The notes beneath the pieces were generated by a model. It was not told the origin of the DNA, searched no databases, and saw nothing but the letters and a program-made list of their open reading frames with translations. A stretch of DNA of 5,157 nucleotides from an uncultured Clostridium sp. (GTDB lineage: Bacteria > Bacillota_A > Clostridia > TANB77 > CAG-508): NCBI GenBank assembly GCA_946491915.1, contig CAMLYR010000100.1, positions 1-5,157 on the forward strand. Reading direction: 5' to 3'. Each line of letters starts with the position of its first letter. Positions within the stretch are counted from its first letter, which is position 1. A program made the position numbers and the translations under genes. Positions 1-5,157 of this stretch are shown in pieces.

Positions 1-48
1 TAGATTCAACTCCTTGGCTCACAGAACGACATGGCTACGATCCGACTT
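1..48 (-). other. Sequencing-adapter remnant at contig end (not genomic)
   Basis: Read on the minus strand, bases 48 down to 7 begin AAGTCGGATCGTAGCC and end GCCAAGGAGTTG. This equals, over all 42 bases as I remember it, the MGI/BGI (DNBSEQ) read-2 adapter. In that library design a sample index follows the adapter, so bases 6-1 (AATCTA on the minus strand) would be its first part. The block is much richer in G and C than the flanking DNA and the change is abrupt at 48/49. It carries no biology: it creates a false stop codon (35-37) for the adjacent reading frame. The base pattern is seen directly; the adapter identity rests on recall and was not searched. Confidence 0.93.
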
Positions 49-235
49 CTTTGATTTCTTTTTCTTCATTGTTTATTTCTTCGTTTTGTCTTTCTTTGAT
101 TTCTTTTTCTTCATTGTTTATTTCTTGAATTTTTTCTTTATCTTGGCTATCTTTCTGCTTTGATTCAAAATCCTCTTTATTTTCTATATTTTCTTTTATT
201 TTTTCTTCATTTAAATCTTCTTTGTTATCACTCAT
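35..235 (-). CDS. Lys/Glu-rich low-complexity protein, 5' fragment truncated at contig end
   Basis: This is an open frame starting ATG (233-235) and rich in Lys, Glu, Asn, Asp and Gln, with no hydrophobic segment and no domain I recognise. It looks like a disordered or charged-helical N-terminal region. About 62 codons are genomic (49-235); the last residues, Val-Gly-Ser, and the stop lie in the adapter, so the true C-terminus is missing and the protein may be far longer. A 15-residue repeat containing INNEEKEIKE is present twice. The start codon directly follows the TAA of the upstream racemase gene, and a GGGAG ribosome binding site sits inside the racemase 3' end, so translation is probably coupled. 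Function is unknown; the good start site and coupling favour a real gene over chance. Confidence 0.6.
   Translation of the reverse strand: MSDNKEDLNEEKIKENIENKEDFESKQKDSQDKEKIQEINNEEKEIKERQNEEINNEEKEIKEVGS
47..126 (-). repeat. In-gene tandem repeat, two 35-nt identical copies with 45-nt period
   Basis: Positions 47-81 and 92-126 are identical over 35 bases, spaced 45 bases (15 codons) apart, so the repeat stays in frame and encodes INNEEKEIKE twice, separated by RQNEE. The first two bases of the left copy coincide with the adapter end, so 49-81 is the certain genomic part. More copies may lie beyond the contig end, because assemblies often break in such repeats. Confidence 0.8.
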
Positions 236-1354
236 TTAAATATACTCCCTTCTTAGACTTGAATCAACAAATTTAGGGTTGACATCTATTTTTACTTTAT
301 CCCCTATATTAATATCTTTTCCTGTAATATCACATATTATATGGTATGTTCCAATTCTCCCTAGTATTTTGCATTTATTGTCTTTTATTTTAACATATTT
401 GGCTTGTTTTTTAAAAAAATCTTTTACATCTCTTACTATGTATCTTAATTTATCTATCATTCTAAACATGTCCCTATCATTAGTAACATTAACACCATCA
501 CTATATCCACATGGTATTACAGCTATTTTTGTCTCTTTTTTTGTTTTAAAAGTATTAGAATAGCCTATATTAAATTTTGCTGGTAATGTTTTTATTTCTG
601 ATACATTTGTTTCCAAATATCCAATTTTCCTTAATCCCAATGCATTTGTAAATGATAGTCTCCCAAGAAATGCAGAACCAATTCTTACAGCATTTAAGTT
701 CATTATAGGAAACTTTGCAAATGCTGATGAGTTACAGATATGAAGCATTCCTGTTTCTATTTCATTCATTTTTAATAGTTCTATTATATCTAAAAATCTA
801 CTAAATTGTTTTTTTGTATACTTATCATCATAAAAACTTATTGAAAAATGTGAATAAGTTCCTTCTATTTTTATATTTTGAAGTAATTTTAGATTTTCAA
901 TTAATTTTTCTTTTTCGGTGTAAATAAATCCGTATCTTCCAAATCCTGTGTCTATTTTTATATGTGCTCTTATTTTTACGTTCTTTTCTTTTGCTACTTC
1001 TTCTGCTACTTCTATATCTTGTGTTGAACCAATTGTTAAAATTATATTATTTTCTACCAATAATTCTACATCTTCTTTTATTGCTGTTGATGATAACATT
1101 AAAATATCTTGTTTTATTCCTGCTTTTCTTAATTTTATTGCTTCTTCTACTGTTGATACTGCAAAAAAATCTATCCCATTATCAATTAAAAATTTTGTAT
1201 ATTCAACAATTCCTAAACCATATCCGTTTGTTTTTACAACTGCGATTATTTTTACATATTCGCCATTATCATTTTTTCCACTTTTACTGGCATATTTTTT
1301 TATTTGTTCTATATTATGTCTTAAATCTTTTACATTTATTATTAATTTTTTCAC
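236..1354 (-). CDS. alr: Alanine racemase family PLP enzyme (divergent)
   Basis: The predicted 372-residue protein has the usual length and layout of fold-type III alanine racemases, which interconvert L- and D-alanine with pyridoxal phosphate and supply D-alanine for peptidoglycan. The N-terminal TIM barrel carries the PLP lysine in VVKTNGYG (Lys41), the KIDTGFGRYG motif (Arg140), SHF (His169) and the pyridine-contacting Arg of AVRIG (Arg224). The C-terminal beta domain has the catalytic Tyr of GYSDG (Tyr284). Two oddities: the usual RVCMDQ-like stretch near the end reads RIGTYH (333-338), and the segment between GYSDG and it is longer than usual, with a charged insert. It starts with GTG, chosen because GGAGG lies 4 nt upstream (1359-1363). 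It follows the FemAB gene after a 75-nt gap with no terminator, so cotranscription is likely. The fold is secure; alanine as substrate is an inference, and another small amino acid such as serine is possible. Confidence 0.9.
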   Translation of the reverse strand: MKKLIINVKDLRHNIEQIKKYASKSGKNDNGEYVKIIAVVKTNGYGLGIVEYTKFLIDNGIDFFAVSTVEEAIKLRKAGIKQDILMLSSTAIKEDVELLVENNIILTIGSTQDIEVAEEVAKEKNVKIRAHIKIDTGFGRYGFIYTEKEKLIENLKLLQNIKIEGTYSHFSISFYDDKYTKKQFSRFLDIIELLKMNEIETGMLHICNSSAFAKFPIMNLNAVRIGSAFLGRLSFTNALGLRKIGYLETNVSEIKTLPAKFNIGYSNTFKTKKETKIAVIPCGYSDGVNVTNDRDMFRMIDKLRYIVRDVKDFFKKQAKYVKIKDNKCKILGRIGTYHIICDITGKDINIGDKVKIDVNPKFVDSSLRREYI

Positions 1355-1358
1355 TTTT

Positions 1359-1363
1359 CCTCC
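1359..1363 (-). promoter_or_regulatory. Ribosome binding site fixing the GTG start of the racemase
   Basis: GGAGG on the minus strand lies 4 nt upstream of GTG (1352-1354). The spacing is short but usable, and the reading frame in the family begins here (MKKLIINVKDLRHNI), so GTG is the preferred start. Confidence 0.75.
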
Positions 1364-1429
1364 AAATTTGTTAACAATTTCTTTTTCTTTTTTATCTTTT
1401 TATAAGGTTTTCATTTTTTAATATTGCAT

Positions 1430-2491
1430 TTATTTATTTTTTAATTTCATTTTTAATTGTCTTATTGTTCTAAATGCTTTTTCTGAAAATTTGTACAGTT
1501 TATATGTTAATGGTTTAAATGGAATATATACCTCTCCTATAAATTCTGTAAATGTAGCTCCAAATCCTTGTTTAAATCTATATAAACCATATTGTGGATG
1601 ATTTTCATCTACTACACCTGATACCCCTCTAAAGTCATATATGTCATCTTTTCTTTGTATTGCCATTTTTATCATTTCCCATTGTAATAAATAATTAGGC
1701 ATTAAATTTCTATGACTATTACTGCTTGCACCATACAAATACCATGTTTTATTACCATAAAATATTGGTATTACTCCTGAGATTGGTTTTCCTTCATAAT
1801 ATGCCATTAATATTTTCATATGTTTTGGGCCTAAACAATCATACATTTTTTCAAAATATTCTAATGGCCTTATAATAAATCCATCTCTTGCACCTGTTTC
1901 TATCATTATTTTATGAAAGTCTTTTAAATCTTCTTTTGTTCCATCTTTTATAGTTACTCCTTTTCTTGAGGCTAGCCTTATATTATATCTCCATTTTTGT
2001 TTGAAGCCTGCCATTATTTCTTCTTCTGTTTTATCTTTAATATCTAGTCTGAATACATATCTTGGTTGTATTTCATCTTTGAAGTCTTTTGCATCATCTT
2101 TTATTTTGTATCCTAAACTTGTTACTATATCTCTGAATTGTTGGTCATCACTTTCTATATCTGGTTCTATTCTTAATACTATTGCATTATATTTTTTTGC
2201 TAGTTCTTTTGCTCCATCTGTTAGTTGTTTCATAACTGCTAAGTCATGTATATCACATACTGGTCCTCTTGATGAATACATTATATTCCCAAAGATTGGC
2301 ATTTTTCTTATCCATACACTTAAAGAACCTATTATTTTTCCGTCATCATCTTCTGCTAATATTACTTCTGGTTTCCAGTTTGGTTTTTTTACTTCTGCCC
2401 ATTCTAATGATTGTTGAAAATTACATCTTTCATGGTTTTCTAAAAATTCTTTGTATTCTTTTTTTGATTCTTCGTCTGTTACGAATCTCAT
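1430..2491 (-). CDS. FemAB/FemX-family peptidoglycan bridge aminoacyltransferase
   Basis: The predicted 353-residue cytoplasmic protein belongs to the FemABX family, which transfers amino acids from aminoacyl-tRNA to the side chain of the lipid II stem peptide to build the interpeptide bridge. It has two GNAT-like halves: residues 1-150 with FQQSLEWAEVKKPNWKP and SSRGPVCD, and residues 155-325 with KQKWRYNIRLASRKGV, then YGASS and RNLMPNYLLQWEMIKMA (261-277), YDFRGVSG (285-292) and YGLYRFKQGFG (301-311). The C-terminal stretch resembles the conserved core of the family. At about 350 residues, with no long helical-hairpin insert, it is closer in size to Weissella FemX than to staphylococcal FemA. 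There is no signal peptide or membrane segment. The ATG start is preceded by AGGAGGA (9-nt gap) and a readable promoter. The family is secure, but which amino acid it adds cannot be told. Confidence 0.92.
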   Translation of the reverse strand: MRFVTDEESKKEYKEFLENHERCNFQQSLEWAEVKKPNWKPEVILAEDDDGKIIGSLSVWIRKMPIFGNIMYSSRGPVCDIHDLAVMKQLTDGAKELAKKYNAIVLRIEPDIESDDQQFRDIVTSLGYKIKDDAKDFKDEIQPRYVFRLDIKDKTEEEIMAGFKQKWRYNIRLASRKGVTIKDGTKEDLKDFHKIMIETGARDGFIIRPLEYFEKMYDCLGPKHMKILMAYYEGKPISGVIPIFYGNKTWYLYGASSNSHRNLMPNYLLQWEMIKMAIQRKDDIYDFRGVSGVVDENHPQYGLYRFKQGFGATFTEFIGEVYIPFKPLTYKLYKFSEKAFRTIRQLKMKLKNK

Positions 2492-2500
2492 TGCTTGTTT

Positions 2501-2507
2501 TCCTCCT
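2501..2507 (-). promoter_or_regulatory. Strong ribosome binding site of the FemAB gene
   Basis: AGGAGGA on the minus strand lies 9 nt before the ATG at 2489-2491. It is a near-perfect anti-16S match that settles the start of the FemAB gene. Confidence 0.85.
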
Positions 2508-2532
2508 AGTATATTATTTACATTATATTCGT

Positions 2533-2561
2533 ATTTTACACTAAATTAGAAAAATTTACAA
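2533..2561 (-). promoter_or_regulatory. Predicted sigma-A-type promoter of the FemAB gene
   Basis: On the minus strand TTGTAA (2556-2561, 4 of 6 matches to the -35 consensus) and TAAAAT (2533-2538, 5 of 6 to the -10) are separated by exactly 17 nt. Transcription would begin near 2526, giving a leader of about 35 nt that contains the ribosome binding site. It lies downstream of the tRNA terminator, as expected if the FemAB transcript is independent. In such AT-rich DNA, chance matches are common. Confidence 0.55.
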
Positions 2562-2664
2562 GTTATTTAGTCTGTAAAAATAAAAATAACTTAAATCTGT
2601 TTAAATCATTTAATATAGATTTTTTTGTATAAGTGCAACTCCTAATCTATATATTTTAATGACC

Positions 2665-2699
2665 TAAAAAACGACCTACAAACCTTTACAGTTCATAGG
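2665..2699 (-). terminator. Intrinsic terminator of tRNA-Thr
   Basis: On the minus strand CCTATGAAC and GTTTGTAGG form a 9-bp stem (two G-U pairs) around a 7-nt loop. TCG and then six T residues (2666-2671) follow. It begins about 12 nt after the tRNA CCA end, so it would end the tRNA transcript and insulate the FemAB gene. Confidence 0.75.
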
Positions 2700-2710
2700 C
2701 TGTTTGAATT

Positions 2711-2786
2711 TGGAGCCACTAAGCAGAATCGAACTGCTGACCTACGGGTTACGAATCCGTTGCTCTACCAACTGAGCTATAGTGGC
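2711..2786 (-). tRNA. tRNA-Thr (anticodon CGU)
   Basis: This is a 76-nt cloverleaf with encoded CCA. The acceptor stem is GCCACTA with TAGTGGC, a perfect 7 bp. The D arm is GCTC-AGTTGGTA-GAGC. The anticodon loop TTCGTAA gives CGU (2751-2753), which reads the threonine codon ACG. The T arm is AGCAG-TTCGATT-CTGCT and the discriminator base is U. In the anticodon stem (ACGGA with CCCGT) the pair next to the loop, 31-39, is A and C, a mismatch; the other four pairs are standard. It lies between the glucosaminidase and FemAB genes and has its own terminator downstream. No convincing separate promoter is visible in the 39 nt upstream, though that stretch contains -10-like AT sequence. Confidence 0.95.
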
Positions 2787-2795
2787 ATATAATAA

Positions 2796-2820
2796 TGTGA
2801 TATAATAATATTATATCACA
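2796..2820. repeat. Perfect AT-rich palindrome between glucosaminidase and tRNA-Thr
   Basis: TGTGATATAAT and ATTATATCACA are 11-bp perfect inverted arms around AAT. On the minus strand the palindrome begins 5 nt after the stop codon of the glucosaminidase gene, so it could act as its 3' hairpin, but only mixed A/T follows there. On the plus strand a run of six T (2822-2827) follows, giving a better intrinsic-terminator shape in that direction, although no plus-strand gene is visible. It may also be an operator or overlap a tRNA promoter. Role undecided. Confidence 0.55.
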
Positions 2821-2825
2821 ATTTT

Positions 2826-3911
2826 TTATCTTTCTGACACATTTTCTGGCATATTTTCATAAAGTGGAATTATGAATATTAAATCTGATTCAACTGTATT
2901 AGATGCCTGATAGATTTTCAACATATTGCTTGCTTCTGATTGAGGAGCTAACAAATTTTGCATATATTGATTAGTATATAAACTTTCATCTTGATTCACT
3001 ACATCAAATTTTTGTAAATATAATGTATTTTGTCCTCTATTTATATATCCGTCTTTCATAAAATCAATTCCACCAATAAGACCTTTTTCTAATGAATTCC
3101 ATTCATGTTCATATGCATACTCTGAAGCATTTTGAATTATCTCTTCACTTGAGTTTCCTGTTGCATTTATATTAAATGGATTATATACAACTTGTCCTTG
3201 ATACTCATATCCTCTAGAAAGCACTGTTCCTTTTCTTCCTTGCTCCTGAATTAATCTCGAAGCTATAAAATATGGATCTAAATTAGAATTTTTACCTGCT
3301 TGTAATAATGCATTAGCAATATTCTCACCTTCTAAAAAAGTATTCTCTGTAATCTCTTGTAAACCTTCTATAGTTTGTGCATTTTCAACATATCCTAATT
3401 CTTTTAATTGAAAAACATTATCATCATTTAATACATTTCTCGGATCCATCTGAAACTTAATAGCTTTATCAGAAGCACATAACCAAGTTCCATTATCAAA
3501 AGTTCTATCTTTGTCTATTTCACATTTCCAATCTTCTGGATATTTAGAAGAATCAGGAATCAAATTTAAAGGATTTTCTCTATTATCTGAATGTCCTTCG
3601 TTTTTTATTACTTCTTCCCATTCTAATCTAGTATAAAATAGTACGAATGTCCAATTAGGATGGTCCTTTGCTAATTTATCTATTAACTCTTTATATCCTG
3701 GATATTTGCTTTCATTTAGATTTTTACCATTATATTCAATATATTTTTGTTTACTATTTTCTTGTATATAAAAGTTTATCAAAATAATTCCTAATATAAT
3801 AATTATAAATATGCTACATATAATTTTTAACTTCTTAGGATTTTTTCTTATTAAATTTTGTATATTAACTACTAAATTATGTATTATCTTTTTATAATTT
3901 CTACTATTCAT
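2826..3911 (-). CDS. Membrane-anchored GH73-type beta-N-acetylglucosaminidase
   Basis: The predicted 361-residue protein has a short basic N-terminus, one membrane segment (about 29-48, very rich in Ile) and an extracellular domain, with no clear signal-peptidase site. This suggests an anchored autolysin that cleaves GlcNAc-MurNAc bonds in peptidoglycan. Residues 70-105 (YPGYKELI, then HPNWTFVLFYTRLEWEEVI) resemble the N-terminal region found in clostridial endo-beta-N-acetylglucosaminidase-like proteins. Residues 195-250 are GH73-like: LLQAGKNSNLDPYFIASRLIQEQG, with Glu223 the likely catalytic acid, followed by YNPFNINATG. Then comes GYINRGQNTLYLQKF (288-302). There are no LysM or SH3 repeats. 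The ATG is fixed: an in-frame TAA lies 7-9 nt upstream and the next Met is residue 155. No Shine-Dalgarno sequence precedes it. The domain assignment is firm; the exact bond cut is inferred. Confidence 0.86.
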   Translation of the reverse strand: MNSRNYKKIIHNLVVNIQNLIRKNPKKLKIICSIFIIIILGIILINFYIQENSKQKYIEYNGKNLNESKYPGYKELIDKLAKDHPNWTFVLFYTRLEWEEVIKNEGHSDNRENPLNLIPDSSKYPEDWKCEIDKDRTFDNGTWLCASDKAIKFQMDPRNVLNDDNVFQLKELGYVENAQTIEGLQEITENTFLEGENIANALLQAGKNSNLDPYFIASRLIQEQGRKGTVLSRGYEYQGQVVYNPFNINATGNSSEEIIQNASEYAYEHEWNSLEKGLIGGIDFMKDGYINRGQNTLYLQKFDVVNQDESLYTNQYMQNLLAPQSEASNMLKIYQASNTVESDLIFIIPLYENMPENVSER

Positions 3912-3918
3912 GTTTTTT

Positions 3919-3948
3919 ATTATAACATAAATTTATAAATTGTGCCAA
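3919..3948 (-). promoter_or_regulatory. Predicted extended -10 promoter of the glucosaminidase gene
   Basis: On the minus strand TGTTATAAT (3919-3927) is a perfect -10 with the TG extension. TTGGCA (3943-3948, 5 of 6 matches) lies 18 nt upstream as the -35. That -35 is part of the left arm of the 35-bp inverted repeat. The -10 ends only 7 nt before the ATG, so transcription would begin at or within a base or two of the start codon, predicting a leaderless or nearly leaderless mRNA. This fits the missing ribosome binding site. Confidence 0.6.
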
Positions 3949-4046
3949 GAGGGACGGGCTATTTTGGCACAAAATTTTATTATATGAAAAAATTTAAAGA
4001 TTAAAAATAAATTGTGCCAAAATAGCCCGTCCCTCTTGGCACAATT
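3938..4046. repeat. Large perfect inverted repeat (35-bp arms, 39-bp spacer), REP/MITE-like; likely groEL terminator
   Basis: Positions 3938-3972 and 4012-4046 are exact reverse complements over 35 bp. Each arm is itself bounded by 9-bp inverted ends, TTGTGCCAA and TTGGCACAA, around a GC-rich 15-nt core containing GAGGGACGGGC. The spacer is plain AT-rich DNA with no gene. The GC-rich core stands out in this AT-rich region. The element begins 5 nt after the groEL stop, so a groEL transcript would fold it into a 35-bp hairpin followed by T-rich sequence, a likely terminator. It resembles intergenic repeat units (GGGACGG-type) that I recall from Firmicutes, some of which are linked to REP-associated transposases; no transposase is present here. 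Confidence 0.9.
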
Positions 4047-4051
4047 CCCTA

Positions 4052-5157
<1,106 letters not shown>

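Noticed and set aside
948..1421. Two overlapping plus-strand open frames rich in Leu, Phe and Ile that mimic membrane proteins
   Set aside because: They are antisense to the racemase gene. The hydrophobic look comes from reading A-rich Lys/Glu/Ile codons on the opposite strand.
1355..1429. Separate promoter or small gene between the FemAB and racemase genes
   Set aside because: The 75-nt gap is A-rich with -10-like stretches but no matching -35, and any ATG-started frame stops after a few codons.
2613..2652. Inverted repeat ATATAGATT / AATCTATAT with a 22-nt loop
   Set aside because: It is weak AT-only pairing lying upstream of the promoter and downstream of the tRNA terminator, within the range of chance in such AT-rich DNA.
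2492..2710. T-box or other riboswitch upstream of the FemAB gene
   Set aside because: The predicted leader is only about 35 nt, and the stretch between the tRNA terminator and the promoter shows no T-box motif or antiterminator.
3938..4046. CRISPR array, because two 35-bp repeats flank a 39-bp spacer
   Set aside because: The two copies are inverted, not direct, there are only two, and no cas genes are present.

Overview
The window is very AT-rich bacterial DNA with strong AGGAGG-type ribosome binding sites, a CCA-encoding tRNA and cell-wall genes typical of low-GC Gram-positives. This points to a Firmicutes member, probably Clostridia or a related gut lineage; the species cannot be read from the sequence. 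Every gene lies on the minus strand, so the order of transcription runs from the right edge to the left.

In transcription order the window holds: the C-terminal two thirds of groEL (4052-5157, cut by the right edge); a 109-bp perfect inverted repeat with 35-bp arms (3938-4046), which probably ends groEL transcription; a membrane-anchored GH73-type N-acetylglucosaminidase (2826-3911), whose predicted promoter takes its -35 from the inverted repeat and leaves almost no 5' leader; a short palindrome (2796-2820); tRNA-Thr(CGU) (2711-2786) with its own intrinsic terminator (2665-2699); a FemAB-family peptidoglycan bridge aminoacyltransferase (1430-2491) with a readable promoter; a divergent alanine-racemase-fold enzyme (236-1354); and the start of a Lys/Glu-rich low-complexity protein (49-235), whose ATG directly abuts the racemase stop codon.

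Three of the protein genes concern the cell wall. The racemase would supply D-alanine for the stem peptide, the FemAB enzyme would add amino acids to the lipid II side chain from aminoacyl-tRNA, and the glucosaminidase would cut glycan strands outside the membrane. GroEL and tRNA-Thr look like ordinary neighbours. FemAB, racemase and the Lys/Glu-rich gene may share one transcript, because no terminator is visible between them.

The left edge is not genomic. Bases 7-48 match, as I recall it, the reverse complement of the 42-nt MGI/BGI (DNBSEQ) sequencing adapter, and bases 1-6 would be the start of a sample index. The window is therefore the end of an assembled contig, and the first gene is truncated there with an artificial stop. 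I see no undescribed defence or mobile system. The best leads are the inverted-repeat element and its use as a promoter part, the altered racemase active-site motif, and the adapter artefact.
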